DNA from: Copromyces sp. CBS 386.78
Lineage: Eukaryota > Ascomycota > Sordariomycetes > Sordariales > Sordariaceae
DNA length: 64,000 nucleotides
Reading direction: 5' to 3'
Assembly (NCBI GenBank): GCA_030685235.1
Contig: MU839232.1
Span: 4,690 to 68,689, forward strand
The position numbers and the translations under genes are program-made. Of the stretch, positions 34,901-48,005 are shown in pieces; within the stretch, counting starts at the first letter, position 1, and each line of letters starts with the position of its first letter. Below the pieces are notes generated by a model that saw nothing but the letters and a program-made list of their open reading frames with translations, did not search any database and was not told the DNA's origin.

Positions 34901-36140
34901 AAAGATCCACTACCACTGTGGACCAAGCTCACCACGGCACCTTCGACCATCAATCACGGACCGGGGATGGGGGAGCGTGCGATGCTTGCGCTCACTCTCA
35001 AGAGTCTTGGGAATAACATTAGGTAAGGACACCCCAGGGACCCAGCAGCTAACACGATAACAAGTACGATAGTTGTGGCCTGTTTAACCTTTACATTTTT
35101 ACTAAGGGAGGACCCACCCACCTAACCGACGAGTACCTTCTCTAGGAGGAAAGTTAAACACTACCGCAAGCTTTCCTGTTCACAAATACCAACCGAAGAA
35201 TCTCAGTCCGCTGTCCGCGCGCTTGTCTGGCATCGCTGGTTGCCTTGCAAGCCCATCCATATCCCAAATCCGTCCACCTGCATCGGTTCAGTGATGGTAT
35301 GGTACCTCGGTATCTACGCTTATTACGCTCACAGTAGGCAGGCTGGGCATGTGGTATCCGCGGCTTAACATCGGTTGTCTGACGTTAGGTTGTAACATGG
35401 CGGAATGCCGTAACGAGGTCCATTTCACGAATTGTGGATGGCGCTCGAAAACCAGGAAGACCTGGGCTGGCCTCCCCATCTTATCAAGTTTACCTATCTA
35501 ACCTATCGCCTAGAAACTCTCAAGTCCGCGGGGGCCCAGGAGGCCAGAGAGGCCATTCCTCGGTTGAGGCCAAATTCTGCAAGCTACCTAAAAAGTTCAG
35601 GGGAGTAACAAAAGAGGCCCAAGCTCTTGTCTCGGGTTTAGCAAGGGAATTTCGTTCTTTTCAGTTGAGATGGTGGGTGCACTGGCGAGACTGGGTTGGG
35701 TGGTGGTCAAAGTGAACAAAAGGGTGTGTGTGACCCCCAACATATGGCACCCCAACATACATCCCAGACCATGAGAACGCAATGCAACATCGGACAGAAA
35801 GCCCAGTACAGTCCAGGACGTTCCTTGCTTTCACAAGTGAAGAAGCCTTTCCAGTTTGCATTTAGTAGGTTCCCATTCCATGACCTGCATCCAGCAGTTG
35901 AGTGAGCTTGCACTAGCTGATAACTCGAGAGGAGTACCTATCAGACAGAAAGCTTCCAACAATGCAATCATTCATTCACCAACGTGACGGACGTGACGGG
36001 ATCGTGGCGCAGCGCGCAGCAGTTCTGAATCCGACCCTGCCGGCCACTACCTACCTGCCTGCTGTAATTCGAGATAGCTTCGAGATGGAAGAATGACGGA
36101 TCATTTACAAACCAAAAGAAATCAGGCATGTAGGCATGCA
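31914..36140. other. intergenic region without convincing genes
   Basis: 4.2 kb of normal GC content between two RIP-degraded elements. All open frames are below about 165 codons, overlap on both strands and show no recognised domain or strong third-position C bias. It contains a solo fragment resembling the end of the element at 937-4187 (see 35111-35133). Confidence 0.5.
35111..35133 (-). repeat. relic end similar to the right inverted repeat of the 937-4187 element
   Basis: The sequence GACCCACCCACCTAACCGAC followed by GAG and then TA closely matches the outer end of the 4056-4187 inverted repeat. No matching left end was found nearby, so it looks like a broken or solo end. Confidence 0.5.
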
Positions 36141-36145
36141 ATTCC
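36141..36145. repeat. target site duplication, 5 bp (left)
   Basis: ATTCC directly before the left LTR, repeated at 41569-41573. Confidence 0.85.
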
Positions 36146-36318
36146 TGTCAGATTACAGGGTGCAGATCACACCCAGATGTAGAGGGTCCCAGTTACCTGA
36201 CTATAGGTCTTGGCATTTCTAGGATACCCGAGCACCCCCCAGACCTTCTGGAGCGGATCTACTATAGAACCAATTTCTAGACAATTTAATCAACCAATTT
36301 ACACTAGTAAATCTGATA
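36146..36318 (+). repeat. left LTR, 173 bp
   Basis: It begins TGTCAGATTACAGG and ends AATCTGATA, where the right LTR still ends AATCTAACA. By hand alignment about 23 positions differ from the right LTR, all but one being transitions. Confidence 0.9.
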
Positions 36319-36429
36319 ATTAATAGTCTAATACGCATATTACCTATTAATTACCTATTAATATAACAATTAGTATTAATTAATAGTCAATAATTAATTA
36401 AACGATACGATATTTCTTTTAAAGATTAG

Positions 36430-39400
36430 TAACGAAATTAAAGAGAATATCGTCTACTTTGAAGACGGGGAGGATTGGATCCGCTAGGAATTAATACTCT
36501 AATTAAAGTATAATATAAATACCCTTAAAAAATAGATCTAAAGTATTATCGAAAGACCTATCAAACTGAAGTAACCTTATCTGAGCTAATACCCTATTAT
36601 TAAGGAAGTTAAAGAGCGGATCCGAACTGCTAAGGAAAAATTCAACCTTTTTAATAGCGGAACTACCGTCCAAATTATTATAAATTAGGATAGAATTCTT
36701 CGAAAAGTCTTTATTAAATACCGAAAACGAAACGAAATAATTTTTAATACCCTTACTACCGAAGTAGATCTATTCAATAGAGAACTTTTCAAATTAGAAT
36801 TTATATTCTACTCCGATTCTAAGAAGGATTAGAAGGAGTTTGTAACTAGTAATAAAGTTATACGTACTTAAATAAGAACGTTAATTAATTATAAGCTATA
36901 AAATAATATTATAAAAGAAGAATAGGAAATTAACGAATAATATTAATAATTAAAAAGTATAATTAATTATAAAATCGTTAACGAATAAATTAGGGCTAAG
37001 AAATAATATTATAAAGCGGTCGTTATTTTAATTAAGGAATTTAAGAATTAAATTAATTAGCTTTAAAATTAGTCTACCGCTATAAATAACGGTTAGATTA
37101 TAGGGGTTAGAGAAATTAAGATTATTAGTTCCTAATATATTGATTTTATTAATGTAATTAAAATCGTACGTTTTAAATAGTACGAAGGTACTTAGAAATT
37201 TAATAAATAAATAGCCGACGGTACGTTTACGTATATAAAAATCTACGAAGACTTTAAAAAATATAATATTAACTCTACGAAATGTAGGGCTATTACTAGG
37301 AAGGGAGGATATTGTAGCGCCTTTAGTATTAGCGAAATTAGTATCGAATTTAATAATTAAAAATTTATTAGCGAGAATTAAAATAAAGAAGTTAATAATA
37401 AGGACGCTTATTAAAATAATAAGAAAAAGCTTATAAAATTTAAATTTAGTAAAAGAAAATTCTAATCGGATAAAACCGAAATTTAAGCCCGTAAGAAGGC
37501 GGTAGATCTACCCGTATATAAAGTATGCGAGAGGGGATTATATTCCTTAGAAGAGTATTAGTATATTAATCTAAATACGAGGTTTAAATATATTATAAAA
37601 TTATTCCTTTTAATTAAATATATTATTAAATTTAATTTTACAAAAGATTCCGAACTAATTAAGGAAGTTAAAAGAATTATAGTTAAAAATAGTAGTAAGG
37701 GGAAGGTTCTTAAGAAGTAGGAGATTACGTAATTATTTAATATAAATTATAATATTACTTATAAATTAACCTTTTAAATTAGTAGGGTATATTAAATTAG
37801 GGAGGAGATTTACCCCTTTAAAAATTTAGCGATATTCGATTCTAATAATTCGCTTTATATATTTAATAAAATTACTCGTTTCCTTTATTTTCATTATATT
37901 AACCTAAATAAATATATATAGGCTAAAGATATTTAAATAGCGATTAAAGGATTTAAAGAAGTTAACGTTATTATTAAAAGGAAGAACGGTCTTTTAAAAC
38001 TATAATTAAAGGAAGTCGCTTTCTACCCTAATTTCGCTACTAACTTTATTTTTTATATTTTAATTATAAAAGTAGGGTTTCTATTAGAATTACCGTCCCT
38101 TTAACAATTATTTAAGGAAAGTTAATAAATTATTCTTTTATTATTTAAATATTATTTATAATTAAACGGTTATAAAAACTATCCCTCTTTTATTTTCTAA
38201 AAATTCGTTTATAATACGCTGGTACGAAATTAATTCCTATATATAACGCCCCTCTAAGTAAATAGTAAATATTTAATATTTATAATTTAGTTACTTAAGA
38301 CTATAAGTATTCGATTATTTTTAAAATATTAATAGGGTACGGATCCGCAGTATACTATTAATTAAATACAATATATATACTATAATAAAAATTAAACGAT
38401 AAGTTTATCGTATATTTAGAAACCGCGGCTATAAATTAAGGGAAAAATTCGTAACGGACTTCTTCGAATTTAACGAAGGAAATAACAAAATTAAATATTT
38501 CCTCCTTATTATATACCGCTAGTTTAATTATATTTAAAATTACTACCTATTAAATCGTTAAGCAATTATTATTATTATTACGCTAATATCCTATATTAAT
38601 ATATTAAAATAATAATATAATATTAAAATTAAAATTTTCGAATTCAATAACGAATTTATAAATAATAAAATCTAGTAAAGGTTATTATAACGAAGAACGA
38701 TAATTAAACCCTTTATTCCTAATATATAAATATAAAACGGTAGGGTAGAACGTTCAAGGGGTATAATTAAAGAAAAATATAATACTATATTAATAAATTT
38801 AAAATTTCCGATCGATCTATAGCTAAAAATTACTACCGCAATAGTCTATTTTATTAATAGATCCCCTCAGTACCTTTATAATTGGAAATCTCTATTTGAA
38901 TAGTTTTATACTTATATCGTTCAATAATACAATTATTAAGAGGTATATAAACTAGATTTGAATTACTTAAAAATCTATAGTTATAAAGTATTTATAATAA
39001 TAAGTACCGCTTAGAAGAAAAAGAAGCGGCGTTAAAAGTATTTATTTAAAGTATAGATAAATTTCTTTATTAATTATTTAACAATTTTAATTTACCGTAT
39101 ATAGAATTCGCATATAAATAGGATAGTATAAATTAAGGACGTAATCTTTAACGAAGAGATTATATATAATTTAAACCTTAAGAAATTAAGAAAGGACTTC
39201 CAAATAAATAGCGAAGAATTAGCGGATCTGCTCAATAAAATAAATAAGTTGTATAATTAACCTTCGGGAATATTTAATTTATTAAAAAGAAAAGGTTATA
39301 GCCTATAAAACGATATCGATAATATAAATATCGAATTATTACTATTAAGCCTCCTAAATAGAAATTACGAACAAAATTAAGATACTTCTTAAGAGGAGAG

Positions 39401-41325
39401 CGGTCAAATTTAAGAAGGAGTTAATTTGTACCCTACTATAAAAAAAATATCCTTCGAATATATTATAGGGTTTTACCCATTACTTCTATTAATTCCGCTA
39501 ATTATATTCTATATTAGTTACTTAATAAATTAAATAATAAATTAAAGTATCTGTTAATAAGAACTTTAAAAAGCCGCTTTTTATACTAGTAAATTAATAT
39601 AGCTAATAATAAAAATAATAGAGAAGATTATTATTAAAGTAGAAGTAAAATAGTTAATTATTAAACCTAATCGTTTTAAAAATATTTATAAACGAAATCT
39701 ACCCTTAAAATCTAAGTATTATAAAGATCTTAATAATTATTAATTTAGTAAAATATTTAAGTAAGTAGAAAAAACCTATTTATAGAATTATAAGGATATA
39801 AAGACGTAAATTGAAGTTAATAGAGATTTACCGCGGATACGAAGTAAGTAAATCCTTAATTATATATAGGTATACGCATATAAATTTAATAAGAATAGTA
39901 TCCTTAATAAGTATAAAGTATAGTTAGTCGTAAAAGGAAATTAATAGAGTAAGAATAGAGTACATATATATATATTTACCCTAATAAGGAAATCATTTAA
40001 ATTTATTATCGCTCTCGCTGTAAAATTCGACCTCGAATTAATCTAATATAATGTAGTTAATACCTTTATTAATATAATTTTTAATAAGAAAATTTATATA
40101 TATATACTATTAAGGTATTAAATTCTTAGTAAAGTCTTTAAATTAATTAAAGTATTATATAAGTTTAAACGAGTACTTCTATTATAGTAACGAAAATTTA
40201 GTAGAGCGTTTAAAGAGATAGGATTCGAAGCGATCCTTAAAGATCCGTATATTATAAAGAAGAATAGTATATTTATACTATATTATATTAACGATATTGT
40301 TTTTATATTTAATAAGAGTAAAATAAAGGAAGTTAATAAATATATAGTAGATTTATAATTAAAATATTACTTTATTAGAGGAAATAAATTCTAATAGTTT
40401 TTAAGTATTAAAGTTATCTGAAATTGAAATTAAAGAAAAATCTGGCTATTATAGGAAGCCTATATTGAAAAAATCTCTAAACTATTAAAATCTAGTTTTC
40501 AACCTACCTTAATACTTATAAGGTATATAAAATTAACCCTTTATAAAGGTATTACTAATTACGTAGAGATCCGCGCTTACTAAATTAATATAAGTTCCCT
40601 ACTATATATAATAATTAATACTAGACTAAATATTACGTTCCTAATAAGTAGACTAGTATAATATAATTATAACCCTAATTTTGCTTATTTAGCTATAAGT
40701 GAGAAGGTATTATAGTATTTTCGAATAATTAAAATATAAGTACTATATTTTGGTAAAAGTAACCGATTAGAAATAGTTTTAAATACTTCGCGTATAAATA
40801 ATACTATCGATCGAAAGAGTTTACAAGGCTTTATAATTAAATTATATAGTAATTTAATTTACTAGGGTACAATTAAATAGATTGCGATTGTAACTTTAAT
40901 AATAGAGGTAGAACTATATGTAATTGAGAAAATAACTAAGGAAACCCTATTTATAATGCGGTTAATATCTGTTCTAGGAGTAAAGCTATTAGAAGATCCT
41001 ATCCCTACTTTATAATATAATAATAAATAGACTATTAAAGTACTTATAGAGGAGACCCCTACTTTTAATACTAAAATAAAATATATAAATATTTATAAAT
41101 ATTAATTGAGGGAAGAGATCCTCATTAAGAAAATTCTTAAAATTAAATATTTAAATATAAAACTAATATTAGTAAATAAATTAACGAAGGTACTAGATAT
41201 ATTAAAGTATAGGAATTTTAGAGATCTATTAGGAATAGCCGAAGTACTACTACGGAAGAAGGATAATCCGGGACTAAAGGAGGTTAATTTAGAAGATTTA
41301 AATAAGAAATTAGAATTAATAATAT
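36430..41325 (+). pseudogene. copia gag-pol remnant
   Basis: The reverse transcriptase region near 39.85-40.33 kb reads WVYAYKFNKNS, then KYKA.LV.KG, SFKFIIALAVKFDLE, VNTFIN and YINDIVF. The latter is the YVDD-type catalytic box with the first Asp changed to Asn, consistent with G-to-A RIP. The RNase H part follows near 40.86-41.33 kb (QIAIVTLIIEVELY in place of the copia QTTVALSSTEAEY block). The last open piece, 41106-41327, ends the polyprotein (LVNKLTKVLD, matching the family's LADGLTK). Numerous stops and lost catalytic residues make it inactive. Confidence 0.8.
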
Positions 41326-41395
41326 AAGATATCTATAAATAACTTCACTTTTAACTTTAAAAAGGAGGCGAAAGAAGTTTGTAAGTAAAGGGGTG

Positions 41396-41568
41396 TATTA
41401 GATTACAGGGTACAAATTACACCTAAATGTAGAGGGTCCTAGTTACCTGACTATAGTTCTTGGCATTTTTGGGATACCCGAGCACCCCCCAGACCTTCTG
41501 GAGCGGATCTGCTACAGAGCCAGTTTCTAAACAGTTCAATCAACCAGTTCACACCAGTAAATCTAACA
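41396..41568 (+). repeat. right LTR, 173 bp
   Basis: It begins TATTAGATTACAGG (TG changed to TA) and ends AATCTAACA, followed by the ATTCC duplication at 41569-41573. Confidence 0.9.
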
Positions 41569-41573
41569 ATTCC

Positions 41574-42662
41574 ATCCATCCACATGCGTAATGGGTTATG
41601 TCGCGCACAGGCGTTAACCAACACGCACGATGCCTGCACTGAACTGCACGGCAATAAGGCTGCTGCATCGCCGCCTATGCTGCCTACAAAATGCGACTTG
41701 CTCGGGCAAGCGGACGCCAGACAGATGGACCGTGGGCAGGCGCCTAGATGCGAAGTACATAGGGACCACGCTTACTCACAAAGCTCACCACTTTGAGCCA
41801 CGGGCATACGATGTCAAAGCAATTAATTCCATTTGGAGATGATGATATGTTTCCTTGCCTTGGACGTGGACCTAGACATCAATCGTGAAGCTACCCCTCC
41901 ATCCCAATTGCAACGACAAGAAGTGTGGCCCTGTCTCGGAGGGGCTGCCTGAATGGAGGGGTCGTCGCCAGGGGACGGGATTCAGGTACCTACTGTACCT
42001 CCACTGTACGGTCGTACCTTGGCGCTATTACTGTATCAAGTCGAAACGAACCGTGGGTCATCAGTTTATCGCCCGTTGCCCCGCGATCAAACATGCTTCT
42101 CTAAGATTGACAGGACTTTGTCATTACCTAAGGTAGGGACACGCCGCGTCTTGGAGAAGACCCCTTTCAAGAAAGACCCTGAAGAGGGACCGACCGAGAT
42201 AATCGTTCTTGATCATCGGGCTCGGGTTGGAGACGTACTGTACTGCGTACATTGGGGTCCTGAGGTGAGGGGTCAACGGAAGTGATGAGGGCTTCTCCAA
42301 CAGTGCCCCGCGGTTCCCGTCTATTTGGCAGTGGGGGTTTTGGGGGGCAATGGACCTAGCATTCGACAGTCGACACATACTGGACACCCGCCGCTACTCC
42401 GGCACACGAGCACTGACACGGATCTCGGCCCGGGCTGATTGATAAACACAACGCTTTTGGAGCCGGGACCGGGACCGGCGGCCACGCCGGCCAGAGGGGT
42501 CAATGATAACGGTGATCTTATCTCCAATGTCGCCCGCGGACCCCCGCTCGTCGACCCTGCCGGAAATTACCCCGGAATCCGGGGGGTGGATCGGATGGGA
42601 CCTGTCCTGTCCAGTCTCTCCACAGACTCCGCAGTCGGCTTGCTCCACGCCGTTCGTGAACG
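41574..42662. other. intergenic region
   Basis: 1.1 kb with no supported gene. Short overlapping frames only. Base composition returns to normal right after the LTR. Confidence 0.5.
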
Positions 42663-42670
42663 GTAAACAC
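42663..42670. repeat. target site duplication, 8 bp (left)
   Basis: GTAAACAC, repeated exactly at 43190-43197. Confidence 0.9.
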
Positions 42671-43189
42671 CGAGCCCGCTAGGGCGACTGTGTAATCCGA
42701 TAAGGCGACTGTGTGGGCCTGCCCAGACTTCCACCCAGTTAAACATATATTCGTCGCATGCCACTTTGGTGGGGATTTGGCGGGCAGCGATATCGTTACA
42801 TTATTTGCATTAACAACCCACACGAAAGCGAGCTATAGCCTTAACCGTAACGACGACGATAACGATAGGAATACCCTCAACTCAACCAAACCCGTATAGG
42901 CACCAGTAGTATACCCAGCCGTTGCAGTATAGGCACTAGTAGTATGCCTAGGTATAGTAGTACTTTATAAGCATAGCCAGCACCCTCCTCCTAGTCAAGA
43001 CATGCCACCCTCTAGTAACTAGTACTAGTAGGAATGCCCTCATCCTCTGTCCTTTGTGTAAAACCCAGTGCAAATGTTGGTGCCATATTACTTTAGTGGG
43101 GGTTTGGCGGGCGGCAACATTTCCACGACATCCAGAAGGTGCTCCACACAGTCGCCTTATCGGATTACACAGTCGCCCTAGCGGGCTCG
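42671..43189. mobile_element. hAT-type non-autonomous DNA element, 519 bp
   Basis: Perfect 46-bp terminal inverted repeats, starting CGAGCCCGCTAGGGCGACTG at 42671 and mirrored to 43189, are flanked by an exact 8-bp target duplication GTAAACAC (42663-42670 and 43190-43197). An 8-bp duplication is typical of hAT elements. There is no transposase frame inside. The inverted repeat contains two copies of GGCGACTGTGT. Just inside each end is a directly repeated segment with GGGGRTTTGGCGGGC. The middle has a TAGGCAC(C/T)AGTAGTAT repeat. There is no RIP signature. Confidence 0.9.
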
Positions 43190-43923
43190 GTAAACACGAG
43201 TTGAAACGAGGTTGATCTCATCAATGTCTCCATGATGATTGATGATCGGTTCCACCCGAGATCGGTGATCTTCCGTTCAGGCCGTCGCCGTTGTTCGCAG
43301 CTTTCGGGGCCGTTTCGGCCTTGGGACGTTGGGACACGGAAGACGACGACGGTGAATCTACGGCTGTTTGATGGTTCAGAGGTCAGTAATGAGAGCTCAA
43401 TACGGAAATACACAGCTTCTCGCATATTTGTGCATTTCTGCTTGCTTGTACACCTTTACATATGTACCTCGGTCTTACACTACTAGTATAATCCGGGGTA
43501 CATGGGTACCGTAAGATTGGAAAGGCTGGGCACGCTGGGCACACACACACTCGCATTGATGCGTACCCCTTTTATAGCCTTTTGCATTTGCCCAGTCAAG
43601 AACTTGAACCGTTTGGTGTTTAGCTTTGGGCTCATCATGATCCTTGGCTTGCACTGGCCGGTTGGTGTCTCATGGCCCCTTGTTGTGCTCCGTGGGAACC
43701 TTGTCTTCCCCAGACTTTTGTTTTTCATGTTGTCCAGATTCATGTCATTCTCCACCAGATCACCACCGAAGAGTTCTCGATGAAGCTCACGCTTTCATTC
43801 ACAGAAACTGGAGTCAAGGATCAAGAGCATTTCTAATCCTTCATCCATCGGTGATTTTCTCCCTGCTCCTCCCTCGGGTTCGTTCTCTTCCCATTGCCCC
43901 TGGGTTCATTTATACGATCCCAT

Positions 43924-43945
43924 CACACACACACACACACACACA
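43924..43945 (+). repeat. (CA)n microsatellite
   Basis: About eleven perfect CA dinucleotides. Confidence 0.9.
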
Positions 43946-44583
43946 ACACGCTGTGCTCCCCTTGCCATAGGCACTATGGGTACCGACTTCCCCCCCGCCG
44001 TCCGCGTCCCCGATTCCCCGTCCCTACAATTCATGTCTGTCCCCGAGCCGCGTGGATGCCACGCCCATGCCCATGCCCTTGCCCTGCCCTGTCCTGCAAA
44101 GGCAAAGTGCAGCAAGCCCCGTGATCGCCTCGTGCAGGCTAGGTACTTAGCTAGTGCCTACCGATACCTACCTGCCTACCTACCCTACCGTCCGTCGTAC
44201 GTGTACCCTTGTGTCACTGCAGGATGGATGCGAAAGTTGTGTTGCAGATTTGCAATATCGAACCGAACCGTTCATGTTCCAGCCGCTCAAGCCGCTGCAA
44301 AGCCTGCATGGGAGTTAATTTGTGGGAATGAATAACGCCAGTTACAACAGGTTAGAACACCAGTTGGAGACTGGACTTGGAGGAGGCCAGGCAGGCTTGC
44401 GGTTGTTGCACGGTTTGATGGGATACTAGACTACTGCTTGTGGAATTGGGGAATTGATGCATCAATGGGAAGCATTGAGCTCAAACGTTCCTGGAGATAC
44501 CTACCTATGTCCGCCCAAACATCACAGGGACCAAACCACCAAGACTGGTAAATTCTTGACTTTGTCTCTGCACAATCTACCTA

Positions 44584-44655
44584 CTCGTCAGGGCTAGAAT
44601 CGCCTCAGTCTGACCCCGTGCTTGGGGTCCCGGAGGCGTTTCTAGCCCAGACGAG
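44584..44655. mobile_element. 72-bp hairpin MITE
   Basis: Almost the whole element is an inverted repeat. The ends CTCGTCAGGGCTAGAA and TTCTAGCCCAGACGAG are complementary except one base. The arms continue through CGCCTC/GAGGCG to an inner GACCCC/GGGGTC stem and a small loop. It is flanked by TA on both sides (44582-44583 and 44656-44657). Its terminal CTCGTC is shared with the Tc1/mariner-like element at 937-4187. Confidence 0.75.
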
Positions 44656-44780
44656 TACCGCCCACGCCTACGCCTACGCCTAGGCCGAGGTAGCACTATA
44701 CCACTATACAGCTATACTTCACCTCGCACGACACATAGCACGAGGTGGTAGCATCACATACTACTGTACGCACATGGTGC

Positions 44781-44781
<1 letters not shown>

Positions 44782-44813
<32 letters not shown>
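44782..44813 (+). repeat. (GCAA)n microsatellite
   Basis: About eight perfect copies of the tetranucleotide. Confidence 0.9.
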
Positions 44814-47800
44814 CCTACATACAAGGTCTAGTGGTACCTAGGCAAGCAGCAGAGCGGGAGCCGTCCGCGAACCATTCATTCCATCATTCATTCAATTCCA
44901 CGAATCGTTCGTTCGTCCAAACTGACGGGAGGCACCAATGAAGTCAGGACAGCACAGTCCACTCAAAAAGATATGTGCAAGTATCAGCACATCTGGATTG
45001 AACTTTAAAAGGGGTGCTTGTGCCTGGTACAGGTACCTATGAACCGATTGGATCCAGTCCAGTCTGTTGAGACACAGGCACGGGGGCATATGTAGTCTAC
45101 CTTAGTCGACAACAGAACCTGAGACTCATAAAAACCGTCGTCTCCTGAGTAGAGGTATCAATCGACTTGGGGCTCGGAAGACTCGACAACATGGATACGG
45201 TAGGTAGGTACCTCTAGATATGGCAAAGAGCGATTGAGTACCTGTAAACACTACCTCCAGTAGAGGTACCATCGAATCGAGCCTGTCAATTCTCGATTGA
45301 CGTACGTACAGTACGTGGAGGAAACACCTAGTGTACCATCGGAAGGACCTGAGAAACGGGGGATGTTCTTCCCGTCCTGAACGCAGGCTATTCCGTTATT
45401 ATACAGCCCAAATGGAAATCCCGCGAGGCACGGATAATGGTTGGTAACGGCTTCTACATGTACACACGGGTACGTTATATAGTCCGAGGCGCATATACCT
45501 CGGGTATAAGCCCCAGGCTACCTTAGGTACTAGGCAGTCCCAGTGATGCACTCACAAACATGAAAGGCAGCAAATGGACGCTACTGATTGGTGCGCGACT
45601 ACCTACAGACAAAACCTTCAACGGTTCGCAAGAAACATGAAGGTGACAAATAGACATGGAAACATGATGGAGGGTTACGTTGGAGGACTGGAAACTTGGA
45701 GGACTCGGGGAGGCCCAGCCTTTGGGAGTGAAGACCCCTGGCCTGGCCTGGCCCTTCACACCACACCCTGATGCAGGTGAGGACGGAAAGGGAAAGTCGT
45801 TTGGTGATTCGTCAGTTGGAGCCCACTCGGGGAGTATGCAAGTGCGGCTTTAGTTCCGCTTAGGTACCTTACTAAGTAAAAGTAGTCTCAGTTATTGCCT
45901 CTACCATTCCAGTCGTTCCTGTCGGTTCAGTTTATCACTCGTCAATTAAGGTATGTGTGGCGTTTATGTTGGTAATGTCCAGTCAGCATCCATCGGTGTA
46001 TTGGCGTCGCTATTTGGAGGTAAGATACCTTACCTACCTAGGCCGGTGGCCTCAATGATGAAGAATACGACCGCACAGCCATCATGAAGACAATTTCACG
46101 GGGCTCTCAGCTTTTCCCACTACGCATTCAGTGAGAGTTGGTGACAGTGGACCAAATCATGGACCTCGGTACTGTGCTTGTTTCGAACCATTGGCCAAGG
46201 ACCATGAATGCTCGAGTCCCTGGTGTCTCAATGTCTCCGCCTACCTACCGATTTTCCTTCTAGAGGTAGGTAGAGGTATGAGCTGCTCAGACCACGGTAC
46301 TTGAGTAATCGGGCAAGGTACCCGACCCGGCAGTCACCAAGGTAGTTCTAGAGGTGAGAATGTGTTGGATCGTTTGTTGTAGGTTGGGACTGGACTCCAC
46401 GAAAGCGTACATGATTCCAGTCCGAGGATGAGGCAAGTATTCCTATCATGAGCGATAATATCCGAGTGCAACTCCACGCCGACTGTCTGGAAAGTGGATA
46501 GAGGTAGGCAAGCAAAGCCTCCTCCTATCTTCAATATAGCAAGCAGGCGGGGCACTTCCCACGCATGTTATCTCCTCCTGCATCGGACACTCGACGCTCT
46601 CAACCACAACTCAAGCCTAATAACGGTAATGGCCATAGAGATCTCATCAGCCATCACCTGCCGTGAGTATCTGCGGGTTTTCATCGAATTCCTCAACCTT
46701 CGCTGACCGCTGCTGGCATCAATGCACAATGGAAACCGACGCAGTCTCCGCGCCACTTCCATTCCGGGAAGACCAGCCTAAATGAAGCAGAACCTCTCTC
46801 AGTCCCGGGACCGGACAAATCCGGCACGTCGAAGAAGTAGAAGGAACGACAATGATGGCCAAGTGACTGGATGAGCAACGGGGGTTGAAGAAGGAAGCCA
46901 CCAGCTCATCATCGTCACCGGCACGTCTCACTTTCGGTCAAAATGACACTTGACCGGCAAGCATTCGTCCAGTCTCCTGTCTCATGATTGATCCCTTTGG
47001 TATCGGTGCCCGCAGGTACGGAAGACGATGTATCAGCATATCCAGAGATTCGGGAGATAAATCTTGTGGCTTAGTGCGCGAGAATGCGAGATCGTGTTCC
47101 TTGGAAATGTCAAATATTATAATATTTCCTGGAAAAGGAAGTTCTCGGCTGGATGTTTGTATCAACACCGGTAATCGAAGAGCTGCGGTCATAAAATGCA
47201 CCGGTGTGGACATACTATGTGTACATATATGTCTGATTAGGTGGAGCTACTACCACGAACGTCTAGTATGCGTCTTTTGCTTCTCGTGAGGCTACGAGTT
47301 GCTTAACTTTTGTGCTAGGTAGGTAGATGAGTCGTTGATAAAGCGGCAACCGAAGTCTTCATTGTCCCTCCGAGCAGTCTTGTTAAGCACCTCTTTCCAT
47401 CTTGTACCTAGCCAAAGCTTTGGCCTACCTTAACGCTGCCTTAATGTTGCAAGATTGCAGCTGCGGACCCTGCACGTTAACACGTTTATTTCCTAAAATC
47501 CCTAACGCGGACCCGAACAGGCCTTAAGGTATGATAGCGGCGACAAGGACGTGCCCGATTTATTCGTCGGAGCCGACTGCGAATCCATATCTCCGTCTCA
47601 TTTCGCTGTCCAAGATCATAAACACAGTTCGCAGAATCTCAAAGCCTGAAAAGAAAACCCAAGAAAAAAAAAACGCTGAGTGGGGAGAAGGACGGCGCCA
47701 TAGACATCGAGGGGATTGATCTCCGGCCGGTCGACGGGCGTCCAGTTACTGCTTCGCAATCCAGGCGTAGCCTGTCATTATGTCTCGTGTCGCCTCTGCG

Positions 47801-48005
47801 ACTTGCCGAATTCTATCTCTTGCCCTACCCACGTGAAGGAAGCAACTGTTAGCAGAACTTCTCTAATTTGGGAATGACACATACATACGCCGAAGTGATA
47901 AACTCTTCCCACTAAGCGAGTATGCGTCCGTTTTCTCCTTCGGCCGGTGTCTTCGGTGCCTTCGGTGCCTCCGGAGCATCCTTTCCAACATTGCCTAGCT
48001 CTAGG

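Larger units (their letters stand above)
36146..41568 (+). mobile_element. RIP-degraded Ty1/copia LTR retrotransposon
   Basis: Two direct 173-bp LTRs (36146-36318 and 41396-41568) are flanked by a 5-bp target duplication ATTCC. The interior is very AT-rich and full of stops. Degraded reverse transcriptase and RNase H blocks of copia type are readable on the plus strand. A purine-rich tract (about 41361-41395) precedes the right LTR. The primer-binding site after the left LTR is obscured by mutation. Confidence 0.92.

Noticed and set aside
32800..34950. Several 60-165 codon frames on both strands
   Set aside because: No recognisable domain, heavy frame overlap and no codon bias. Reported only as intergenic DNA.
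44782..44813. Regularly spaced short repeats that might suggest a CRISPR-like array
   Set aside because: It is a simple GCAA microsatellite without spacers, in a eukaryotic genome.
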